Source of the DNA: Candidatus Melainabacteria bacterium
GTDB taxonomy: Bacteria; Cyanobacteriota; Vampirovibrionia; Obscuribacterales; Obscuribacteraceae
Reading direction: 5' to 3'
DNA: 64,000 nt
Assembly (NCBI GenBank): GCA_003242885.1
Contig: QKMZ01000001.1
Coordinates: forward strand, 62,001-126,000
Shown here: piece after piece, positions 52,676-60,192 of the stretch
How the letters are laid out: the number at the start of each line of letters is the position of its first letter
Position numbering within the stretch: position 1 is the stretch's first letter
Translations under genes and position numbers: made by a program
Notes under the pieces: model-generated
Database searches by the model: none
What the model was told of the DNA's origin: nothing
The model's input: only the letters and a program-made list of their open reading frames with translations

Positions 52676-53464
52676 TTAGAACTTTTCGCTAATGGTTCGC
52701 GAGAAGGTCGGATTAATTGGCAGCCTGATGCGCGAAGGCGCACCTAGCTGCTCGCTGCGCGCGGCAATGCTTTCAGGGCTGAGATAGCGCCCTTCATCGC
52801 CGTTCCACAGGAAATTGGCAATCGTATTAAAGAATCCATTGCTGTTGGCTAAAACGGGCGCATCATTTAAAAGCGTTCTGATTGCTGCGTGCTCTTGCTT
52901 GTTGAAATATTCCGGGTTTTGTTCGGCTGCTTCACGCAAGGCTCCAACCTGAATCTGGTTGTTGTCTGCAATGCCGCCGGGATTTATTTTTCGCATCATA
53001 GCGACAAGATCATCATATTGTTTCGCGGCCGCCTGCGTGTTGCGTGCCTCAGGCATCAATCCATCTTTGAGTCCAGCACGCACTTCCTCGCGTGTAATCT
53101 GGTCGCGATTGGTTGCGGACATATAATCGAGTGCTCGTTGTGCCCCCATCACAGCCAAGTTGTCGCGTGTCGATTCCGGCTGGCGCTGCTGACTTCGGAC
53201 ATAGCTAGTAAGTTCGTCGCGTTCGATAACACCGTTGCCGTTGCCACCTAAGTCGATACGGTTAAACCGCTGGTTGAGAGTTTCTATCATCAAACCACCA
53301 ACCAAGCCTTGCTCTTGCATTTGCCTTGATTGCGCGACAATCCTCTCTGCTGTCGACCCTGGCGCCGCCTGCTGCGAGTAACTCATGGCGGCTAGCGATG
53401 CCCAGGCGTCGCTGGATGCAGGAGGTGCAGCGCAATCCTCCTGGAGGTCCTTGAATTTGCTCAT
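52676..53464 (-). CDS. EF-hand domain protein, leaderless
   Basis: 262 residues. GAGAGGAGAT precedes ATG. A calcium-binding EF-hand-type loop, IDLGGNGNGVIERDEL (Asp, Asn, Asn, Ile, Glu in the canonical places), lies near residues 70-86. A second, weaker one is possible near 118-130 (ATNRDQITREEV). The rest is helical, with a Pro/Ile end. No signal peptide. It lies 48 bases after the gene at 53513 in the same direction, so the two form one transcript. Confidence 0.78.
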   Translation of the reverse strand: MSKFKDLQEDCAAPPASSDAWASLAAMSYSQQAAPGSTAERIVAQSRQMQEQGLVGGLMIETLNQRFNRIDLGGNGNGVIERDELTSYVRSQQRQPESTRDNLAVMGAQRALDYMSATNRDQITREEVRAGLKDGLMPEARNTQAAAKQYDDLVAMMRKINPGGIADNNQIQVGALREAAEQNPEYFNKQEHAAIRTLLNDAPVLANSNGFFNTIANFLWNGDEGRYLSPESIAARSEQLGAPSRIRLPINPTFSRTISEKF

Positions 53465-53512
53465 CTAATCTCCTCTCAGCGCGTGCTGAAAAAACAAGCG
53501 AGTGTGGTGGAA

Positions 53513-53815
53513 CTAGCGATATAAGTATGGAATTTCTAGTTCGGGAGTTTGAACCTGAGACTTCGGTCCACCGTCGCGCTGAACTTTGATCAAGTTGCCT
53601 TGCTCATCTTGTTTGAACAAAATCGGATCGCATTTCATTGAGTATTCAGCTGAAGAGCCACCCTTTTGAAAGCTCTCTTTCATCTTCATGTTGAAGTTGG
53701 CAGTTGATTTATCACACATCAAATCTGCTACCTGGTTGCTGATTGCCATTGCATCTTCTGATATGGCAGACACCCCAAGAGCGCATTTCTTGTCGTTGAA
53801 TTCTAGGTGTTTCAT
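53513..53815 (-). CDS. Small hypothetical protein
   Basis: 100 residues with a good AAGGAAA ribosome site. It is mixed alpha/beta with three Cys (KKCALGVSA, LMCDK, SMKCDP) and a Tyr-Leu-Tyr end. Its FKQDEQGNLIKVQRDGG resembles FVEQDEAGKIKAASYDSG in the protein at 54364, so the two may share a fold. It is the first gene of a two-gene unit under copy 4 of the Pho-like promoters. Confidence 0.6.
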   Translation of the reverse strand: MKHLEFNDKKCALGVSAISEDAMAISNQVADLMCDKSTANFNMKMKESFQKGGSSAEYSMKCDPILFKQDEQGNLIKVQRDGGPKSQVQTPELEIPYLYR

Positions 53816-53981
53816 TGTTATTTCCTTTATTAGTGTTTGATGAGCGTGCTTTGTCGCGCATGGCGGGGTGTGGCGCGCATGCAGCAGTGCATTGGTTTTG
53901 GAGTCTTAATATCTGGCTATCGAAGGAGCGAACGGAGGATGTGCCTCCAAAATTGATTGCGTTCAATCCAGCTGTACACGC

Positions 53982-54014
53982 AATTTACGATCCGTTTCTG
54001 ACATGAACTTGACA
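53982..54014 (-). promoter_or_regulatory. Pho-box-like promoter, copy 4 (53815 operon)
   Basis: TGTCAAGTTCATGTCAG (53998-54014, minus strand) has two exact TGTCA at an 11-bp period. TAAATT (53982-53987) follows after 10 bases. It lies about 167-199 bases before the start at 53815. Confidence 0.6.
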
Positions 54015-54029
54015 CGGCTTGTCGGTTGG

Positions 54030-54230
54030 GCACGGAGGGTGAGTGCGATGAACCACTGTATGTGGACGGGCGAGAGAAGGGCGACGAGGAGGCGTCCGTA
54101 GCGAGCAAAGGTAGCGCACGGAGGGTGAGTGCGATGAACCACTGTATGTGGACGGGCGAGAGAAGGGCGCCGAGGAGGCGTCCGGAGCGAGTAGAGGTAG
54201 CGCGCGGAAGATGAGCGAAGCGAATCTGGA
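54030..54230. repeat. 86-bp direct tandem repeat
   Basis: Copy 1 is 54030-54115, copy 2 is 54116-54201, and a third starts at 54202 and fades after about 30 bases. The copies differ at a handful of positions, so the duplication is recent. It contains ATGAACCACTGTATGTGG but no meaningful frame, and lies directly upstream of the copy 4 promoter. Confidence 0.8.
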
Positions 54231-54363
54231 GCGCTTACAAAAAGTCCAAAAGCGCCCAGCTGCATGCAGCCAGACGCTTATGAATGATCCCCGAAAATTG
54301 GTTTCTTTTTTGGTAGGCGCAATCGCGCGCCTTGGAGTGAGGAGCGGAAGTTTATATCCGCTG

Positions 54364-54663
54364 TTAGTCGAGGGGGTGCCAGGCGCCGAAACGGTCGCCC
54401 ATCCAAAGTGAGCTGTTCGCTGCGCGCACCATAGTGTATGAATCGAGATGGCGCACGAGGGCTCCAGAGTCATAGGAAGCCGCTTTTATCTTGCCGGCTT
54501 CATCCTGTTCTACGAACAACTCTTGCATGCGTACTGCATTAGCCGTATTCAGGTCGAGCGAATACCTTTTATAGTCTTGCGACTGCGGAGGGACAAAACT
54601 CAAACTAGTTGTGAGTCGAGAACTTTCATTATTGCTTGAGTGAATGTCGTTGGAATGAAACAT
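54364..54663 (-). CDS. Small hypothetical protein
   Basis: 99 residues. AAGAGG nine bases upstream of the ATG. The N-terminus is Ser/Asn-rich, the rest mixed with aromatic residues (SYTMVRAANSSLWMGDRFGAW). FVEQDEAGKIKAASYDSG matches the motif in the protein at 53513. No signal peptide. It is preceded by copy 5 of the Pho-like promoters at about 172-204 bases. Confidence 0.58.
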   Translation of the reverse strand: MFHSNDIHSSNNESSRLTTSLSFVPPQSQDYKRYSLDLNTANAVRMQELFVEQDEAGKIKAASYDSGALVRHLDSYTMVRAANSSLWMGDRFGAWHPLD

Positions 54664-54834
54664 CAGGCGGCCTCTTGAGGTTCTTAAAAACTGGGGGGCT
54701 GTTCTCTGTATTTAATCGACGAATTGTTTCCGGGACGTTAAACGCGTCCTGATGCGCTCCAAGCAATGCAACGCCCAGCCTCGCGGCTTGCGAGCAATGT
54801 ATCAATTGGTGCGCTATGGGTTTTGGACACCATT

Positions 54835-54867
54835 AACGTATCAAATGAATTTGACATTGAGATGACA
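54835..54867 (-). promoter_or_regulatory. Pho-box-like promoter, copy 5 (54364 gene)
   Basis: TGTCATCTCAATGTCAA (54851-54867, minus strand), 11-bp period. TACGTT (54835-54840) follows after 10 bases, the weakest -10 of the set. Confidence 0.5.
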
Positions 54868-54964
54868 TAGGCAAAAACGGCACTGGCGCCAGAGTTTGTT
54901 GAGCCTTTGATCCGATGAGCACTAGGAGAACCAAGCATCATTGATCCTGTTCGCTTACCCGTCG

Positions 54965-55078
54965 CGCTTATAGAGCCTGTTAAAAGAATTCCCTGGCTCA
55001 GTTCCTGAGAATTTCCCTGAGTGGATCTTCAACAACAATCTCTGGCTTTTTCAGCTCTATAACTGTATCTTTCTTCAT
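54965..55078 (-). pseudogene. Decayed N-terminus of an IS256-type transposase
   Basis: AGGAGATACCTA-ATG opens a 26-codon frame (MKKDTVIELKKP... DPLREILRN) matching the start of some IS256-family transposases (DPLxEILRxGAREL). Reading on in the same frame gives stop, AREFF, stop, QAL, stop, A. This fits GAREL-L-x-QAVEAE with GGA to TGA and GAA to TAA changes, so the remnant carries several in-frame stops. The rest of the gene is gone. Confidence 0.55.
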
Positions 55079-55284
55079 TAGGTATCTCCTTTTTCTTTAG
55101 CGAGTGAAAGAATAGGCCACCTTTCTCAACTATTCAAAACACAACCTCTGGCAAAAATTCTTGCCGACTTAACAACTACAAGAACCTTGATTACACTCCT
55201 GTTGGTTTTTAAAAGGCTCCGTGCAACCGAGGCCTGCTCCTTGCGGGTTAGCAGAAGCGGAGAGTTCAGCTCGGAGGAATGGCG

Positions 55285-55692
55285 ATGAACGATTCAACGG
55301 CGCGAGCCGCAGCTTCAATGTACGAGCGATACATCGCCTGTCTGAATGCACGTGATTGGGGCAAGCTCGGTGATTTCGTGGCAACCAATGTAGTTCACAA
55401 CGGGCACGCGCTAGGCGTGGATGGCTATCAGTCCATGCTGGAGCAGAACTACCGCGATATTCCGGATCTTTATTTCCAGATCGATCAGGTCGTAACGAAC
55501 GAAGGGCAGGTGGCCTCCAGGCTCCGTTTCGATTGCACACCGGTTGATAGGTTTCTTGGGGTGCCGGTCAACGGACAGCGCGTCATCTTTCATGAGCACG
55601 CTTTCTACACGTTGCGCGAGGGCAAAATCGCGGAAGTGTTTTCCGTCATCGATAAAGCAGCGATCGAAGCGCAGCTGAAGTCCGACAGATGA
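55285..55692 (+). CDS. SnoaL-like ester cyclase/NTF2-fold protein
   Basis: About 135 residues. ATG 55285 is seven bases after GGAGG; an in-frame ATG lies six bases earlier. The NTF2-like fold of SnoaL-type ester cyclases is clear: AAASMYERYIACLNARDW, VVHNGHALGVDGYQSML, FHEHAFYTLREGKIAEVFSVID. Many such proteins are of unknown substrate. It reads GC-richer than its neighbours and sits next to an IS256 remnant, so recent gain is possible. Confidence 0.83.
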   Translation: MNDSTARAAASMYERYIACLNARDWGKLGDFVATNVVHNGHALGVDGYQSMLEQNYRDIPDLYFQIDQVVTNEGQVASRLRFDCTPVDRFLGVPVNGQRVIFHEHAFYTLREGKIAEVFSVIDKAAIEAQLKSDR

Positions 55693-55923
55693 TCACGCCC
55701 ATCGCGATTCACGTTCCCGAAGAGCGACTCGACCAGACCCGGAGCAAAATTGAACTCATAACCCAAAGAGAACTATCATGTCTAGCAGGCTTATGAGAAA
55801 TCTGGCTTTGTCCAGCTGGCATCGACACAAAATATTCACAACATATTCCGGAAATCGTAAGGCATTGGTGTTTAGAGTTTTGGTAGACGAAGTCACACTG
55901 ATACTCCACGGAGCGCCGGTAGA

Positions 55924-56511
55924 ATGTTTGAAAACGTCTCTGAAGTACCGAAAGGAACCCCGTCTTCTACTACACTTTTTGACGAACAGTGGTTTGTTCC
56001 TCAAGAATCCAGCGGTAGCAGATCGAGCCAGCCAGAGCCTACAGAGCTCACTTTCACAAACCCCTATGGAGACGCTTCGCCCAAGATCGTGGCTGTCGCA
56101 GAGGATTCTTTGGAGCAAATGGTCTGGAAGAACTCTGCCTTTGCAGAAGCAGCTGACGGTGGGCGCTGGGGAGCAGCTCAATCTGTTTCCGAGATACTGC
56201 AGAGAAGTGGCTTTTCCTGCGCCGATAACGCAAGCGTGACTGCTCTAGTGAACGAACTAAAGGCAAGCACGGCTTGGAAGCCTGCTGGGGGGTTTGATGA
56301 AGCAAAGGCCGGTGACATCATATATGGTAGTGAAGGCTCTAGAACAAATATCGGAATAGTCGGCAAAGATGAAAATGGAAAGCCAATGGTCTATATGAGT
56401 AATGCAATTCAAAAAGATGGTGACACAGGGAAATGGAGCAAAGTACCATTGCTTGGGTTTGTAGGAGACTTCGCACCGGCAGATATTCACGTTTTGCGTG
56501 CAGTTGCCTAA
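55924..56511 (+). CDS. NlpC/P60-like protein lacking catalytic residues
   Basis: 195 residues. The N-terminal 65 residues are disordered and acidic. Residues about 68-190 resemble a cysteine-peptidase family (GGRWGAAQSVSEILQRSG, then GDIIYGSEGSRTNIGIVG and MVYMSN). In active relatives the first motif has Cys where Ala or Ala-Ala stands here, and the second has His where Asn stands. Both catalytic positions therefore seem lost. It may bind peptidoglycan or a partner. No signal peptide. The family assignment is by pattern only. Confidence 0.6.
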   Translation: MFENVSEVPKGTPSSTTLFDEQWFVPQESSGSRSSQPEPTELTFTNPYGDASPKIVAVAEDSLEQMVWKNSAFAEAADGGRWGAAQSVSEILQRSGFSCADNASVTALVNELKASTAWKPAGGFDEAKAGDIIYGSEGSRTNIGIVGKDENGKPMVYMSNAIQKDGDTGKWSKVPLLGFVGDFAPADIHVLRAVA

Positions 56512-56673
56512 TTTCATTTCGGTTGAGATTTTAGTGGCAATTGCCTGTTCTGTTAGTACTTTGACCAAGTTATCGGAAAACCTTATGTCAACGGCAACCA
56601 CGTTTTCGAGCCACAACGCGCTGTTGGTGTTCGGAGCAATTGTCAAAAGCTGCGGACCCAAAGTGGCAGCGAT

Positions 56674-58113
56674 TTAGGTGGTCAGAACTTCGTCTTTGAC
56701 GCGGCCTTTTAGAATTGGTGAGAGTTTTGATTTGATGAGTTGTTCTGCTTTTTTCAAATCGATTTCGTCTGCGCTCTTGATGCCTTGGCAGAGTTCGCCG
56801 ACGATTTCGTCAATTACGATGCCAGCGTCGCGGCACACTGAATACGGTGTGTGCGTGAAGGTGACGAGAGCATAGCGGGAAGCGAATTCATCCGGGAAGT
56901 TTTTCTCAAGGACTTTTTCCGCAGCCTTCTGCAGAAGAAATTCAGGCTGACCAACTTTGTCGCGCATCTCGATGAAATTTTCAAAAGCCATCTGCGCAAT
57001 TGCATCGGCATTTGGTTTTCGTGATTCGTCGAATTCGAGGAAAAGTGCTTCCCAATCTAAAACATCATCAGGCTGCAAATACTTGGTCAGTAAGTCTTCA
57101 AATACAGTGAGATCTTCAAACGCGCAGTTGGCGCCTTGTCCGAAGAATGGCACGATGGCGTGAGCTGCGTCTCCGACTAGGAGGACTCTGTCTTTGTAGT
57201 GCCAGGGTTGTGTCGTGACAGTGACCATACTGCCGGTTGGGTTGTTGAAGAAAGTTTCTTCCGGTTTGTCGAACATTCCATAGGCGTCGGCAAAGTCTGT
57301 TTTAAAGAAGTTGCTGACGGCGTGCTCGTCTTTGAGTTTTTCAAAACACGGCGAGCCATTGATGGACTCATATGGAAGGAATAGTGTGCAGGTAAAACTT
57401 CCATCAAAGTTGGGCAGGGCAATGATCATGTAAAGCCCGCGCGGCCAAATGTGGAGAACGTTTTTCTCCATGGCAAATTTGCCGTCTTCGAGAGGCAATA
57501 CAGCGAGTTCTTTGTATCCGTAATTCAAATAGTCTTGCTTGCACGGATAGCCGGCTTTCTTTGTCATCGTTTCGCGAATCTGTGATGCAGAGCCGTCAGT
57601 GCCGATGATGAGGTCGAATGTTTCGTCGTACTGAGTTTTGTCTTCTTCGTTTTGGATTGTAAGCGTGTTCGTGTCCAAATCGATATTTGTAACACGCTGG
57701 TTGAATTTGATCGTCACTGCGCCGGCTTTCTCGGCAGCGGTCATGAGGGTTTTGTTCAACTCTCCGCGTGAGACTGAATTGCCATATTCGGAGTCGTCAC
57801 GCCCATATGCTTGATACGTGGTTTCTCCCGTTCTCGAATGCATTAGACGTCCCATCATGGGCACAGAATCTTTGAGAATCGCGGCTTCTAACCCAGCTTT
57901 CTGCAGTGCTCGCAAACCACGACGAGTGATGTTTAGGTTGATAGAACGCCCAGCGCTGATCTCCGCGACACGCATATCAGGACGTCTTTCGAGCATGGTT
58001 ACTTTCATGCCGCGGCGGGCAAGGAAGACCGCTAGAAGTGAGCCAGTGAGACCAGCTCCGACAACGCAGACGTGTGTGTCGGACAATTTCTTCGTGAGTT
58101 TTTTAAGTGACAT
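56674..58113 (-). CDS. kmo: Kynurenine 3-monooxygenase
   Basis: 479 residues, normal length. FAD motif GAGLTG (19-24), LERRPDMR and the second FAD motif VGDAAHAIVPFFGQGANCAFED (about 313-334) are complete, with RSINLNITRRGL as in KMO. It hydroxylates kynurenine at C3 with NADPH and O2. It overlaps the kynureninase gene by 11 bases and is the last gene of the operon. There is no obvious C-terminal membrane anchor. Confidence 0.94.
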   Translation of the reverse strand: MSLKKLTKKLSDTHVCVVGAGLTGSLLAVFLARRGMKVTMLERRPDMRVAEISAGRSINLNITRRGLRALQKAGLEAAILKDSVPMMGRLMHSRTGETTYQAYGRDDSEYGNSVSRGELNKTLMTAAEKAGAVTIKFNQRVTNIDLDTNTLTIQNEEDKTQYDETFDLIIGTDGSASQIRETMTKKAGYPCKQDYLNYGYKELAVLPLEDGKFAMEKNVLHIWPRGLYMIIALPNFDGSFTCTLFLPYESINGSPCFEKLKDEHAVSNFFKTDFADAYGMFDKPEETFFNNPTGSMVTVTTQPWHYKDRVLLVGDAAHAIVPFFGQGANCAFEDLTVFEDLLTKYLQPDDVLDWEALFLEFDESRKPNADAIAQMAFENFIEMRDKVGQPEFLLQKAAEKVLEKNFPDEFASRYALVTFTHTPYSVCRDAGIVIDEIVGELCQGIKSADEIDLKKAEQLIKSKLSPILKGRVKDEVLTT

Positions 58114-59416
58114 GCTCGCCTACTGCTTTTGCAAAGTGGTATACATCTTCGAAGGTGTTGTACATCGGTGTTGGTGCTGCCCGCATAATGTCGGGCTCGC
58201 GGAAATCGCAAATGACGCCCTTTTCGCCAAGTTTTTTGACGAAGTCTTTTGGCTGTGTTTTTAGTTTGATCGAAAGTTGCGAACCTCTTTGTGCAATATC
58301 TTGCGGGGTGATGACTTTGAAAAAGTCACCGCCAATATCGCTCAGCAAGAATTCCAAATATGCTGTAAGCACATCTCCTTTACGGCGGAGATTAGCCATT
58401 CCAGCCTTGTCGAATAGTTCCATTGAAGCGCGCAATGCTGCCAATTGAAAAATGGGCGGGTTGCTTAGTTGCCAGCCTTCGGCACCAGGGATGGGGTCAA
58501 AAGTCGGTCCCATTTGGAAGCGAGTCTTCTTGTCGTGCCCCCACCAACCGGCAAATCTAGGCAGTGATGTGTCTCTCGAATGCCGCTCGTGGACAAAACA
58601 TCCGGCAAGTGAACCGGGACCGGAATTTAAATATTTGTAGCTGCACCACATCGCAAAATCGACATCATCGTCGTGCAATTTTAGATGCAAATTGCCTGCA
58701 CCGTGCGCTAAGTTGAAACCGGCTAAAGCACCGACGGAGTGTGCTTTTGCCGCGATAGCCTTCATGTCGAAAGCTTGACCTGTTAAATAATTGACGTTGC
58801 CCAGCATGACGAGCGCAAGTGATTGACCTTCTCTTTCTATCGCCTGCAAAATGTCTTCCGGTCGCAAAGTAAACTCGCCGTCGCGCGGCTTCAATGCGAC
58901 AACAGTGGTGCTTGGATCGAAGCCGTGAAATTTTGCTTGTGAATCTACTGCGTATCTATCCGATGGAAAAGCATCTGCTTCGATGATGATTTTATAGCGT
59001 TCTTTTGTAGGGCGATAAAAGGAAACCATCATCAAGTGAAGGTTGACTGTGAGGGTGTTCATTATCACCACTTCAATCGGCTTGGCACCAACTAATCGAG
59101 CTGCCATCTCTGTCAAGTTCTCGTGGTACGGCAACCAGGGGTGACGGGCGTCCCAATGCCCCTCGACTCCATGCTTCGCCCAATCATCAAGTTCTGCACC
59201 TATGTATTCACGCACTCGTACTGGCTGCAATCCCAGCGAGTTTCCCGCCATGTAAATCCATTCCTTGCCTTCTTTGGTTTTCGGAATCAGATATTCTTTG
59301 CGAAACTCCGCGAGTTCGTCCTTCTTATCCAGACCACGAGCAAATTCCAAATCGTTCTTAAACTGCTTTGAAATAGTTTCGGCCGATTCTGCTAATTCTG
59401 CTCGCTGACTAGACAT
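58103..59416 (-). CDS. kynU: Kynureninase
   Basis: 437 residues from the ATG ending at 59416 with GGAGC upstream. Fold-type I PLP enzyme: AGNSLGLQP, DARHPWLPYHENL, MNTLTVNLHLMM, PSDRYAVDSQ, and the PLP Lys in WCSYKYLNSGPGS. It cleaves 3-hydroxykynurenine to 3-hydroxyanthranilate and alanine. Coupled by overlap to kmo and 35 bases after haaO. No missing residues seen. Confidence 0.94.
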   Translation of the reverse strand: MSSQRAELAESAETISKQFKNDLEFARGLDKKDELAEFRKEYLIPKTKEGKEWIYMAGNSLGLQPVRVREYIGAELDDWAKHGVEGHWDARHPWLPYHENLTEMAARLVGAKPIEVVIMNTLTVNLHLMMVSFYRPTKERYKIIIEADAFPSDRYAVDSQAKFHGFDPSTTVVALKPRDGEFTLRPEDILQAIEREGQSLALVMLGNVNYLTGQAFDMKAIAAKAHSVGALAGFNLAHGAGNLHLKLHDDDVDFAMWCSYKYLNSGPGSLAGCFVHERHSRDTSLPRFAGWWGHDKKTRFQMGPTFDPIPGAEGWQLSNPPIFQLAALRASMELFDKAGMANLRRKGDVLTAYLEFLLSDIGGDFFKVITPQDIAQRGSQLSIKLKTQPKDFVKKLGEKGVICDFREPDIMRAAPTPMYNTFEDVYHFAKAVGEHVT

Positions 59417-59451
59417 TTGTTTGCTCCGTCTCGGCGTGTATAAGTGTCGTC

Positions 59452-59967
59452 CTATTTGCTCGGCGCTTTCGTCTTCGTTCCGCACTTTTTGCAAGTGGAG
59501 TGATCGCTGTTGTAGAAGCGTTCGAAGATCGGCGGAAACTGTTTGACAATATCAGTCAGATGAAAACGCTCCTCATAGAGCTTTTCATCGCAGTTTTCGC
59601 AAAGCCAGACAAAACCGTCTTGCTCACCTTCTGAGCGTTTTCTTTCAATAACAAGTCCGACGGTGTTAGCGGGACGGCGCGGAGAGTGCGGCATGTTGGG
59701 TGGAAGGAGAAAAATCTCGCCTTCTTTTATCGGCACATCCTTCGGTTTACCATCTTCGATAACACGCAAGACGATGTCGCCTTCGATTTGATAAAAGAAT
59801 TCCTCTCCCGCGTTAACGTGATAATCGGTGCGGCTATTCGGTCCGCCGACCACCATGATGATAAACTCGCGGTCTTCCCAAACCAGTTTGTTACCGACCG
59901 GCGGTTTTAACTGGCTGCGATTCTCTTCGATCCAAGATTTAAAATTCAGCGGCATAAGCGCGGGCAT
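59452..59967 (-). CDS. haaO: 3-Hydroxyanthranilate 3,4-dioxygenase
   Basis: 171 residues. The cupin iron site is complete: His50, Glu56 (DYHVNAGEEFFYQ) and His94 (NMPHSPRRP). The C-terminal rubredoxin-like Cys pairs (Cys123/126 and Cys159/162) are those of the bacterial enzymes. It makes the precursor of quinolinate, the entry to NAD. It is the first gene of a haaO-kynU-kmo operon. No tryptophan dioxygenase or formamidase gene is in the window. Confidence 0.93.
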   Translation of the reverse strand: MPALMPLNFKSWIEENRSQLKPPVGNKLVWEDREFIIMVVGGPNSRTDYHVNAGEEFFYQIEGDIVLRVIEDGKPKDVPIKEGEIFLLPPNMPHSPRRPANTVGLVIERKRSEGEQDGFVWLCENCDEKLYEERFHLTDIVKQFPPIFERFYNSDHSTCKKCGTKTKAPSK

Positions 59968-60192
59968 CGCTCAGTTTTCTCCCTGTTGGAAAGGTCACTA
60001 GATCAGGCGTTTGCGAGCCAAGCCTGTAGTGTCCCGTACTTGAATTAGCGTGTCAAAGGCGATTTATCTGACGCCGGCTTGTGCAAATCCGGCATACAGT
60101 ATGAGAAGAACCGATATCTAATGGGTTTATTTAGGGTAATAAGAGCTAAGGAGATAGTTAGTTGGGCTGTTAGAGTCCTTAACATTTGGTAG

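Noticed and set aside
54148..54411. Open frame across the 86-bp repeats
   Set aside because: It follows only from the repeat sequence; composition is not protein-like.
55778..56239. 153-codon frame overlapping the NlpC/P60-like gene
   Set aside because: It is a shifted frame of the 55924 gene, which has the better domain pattern.
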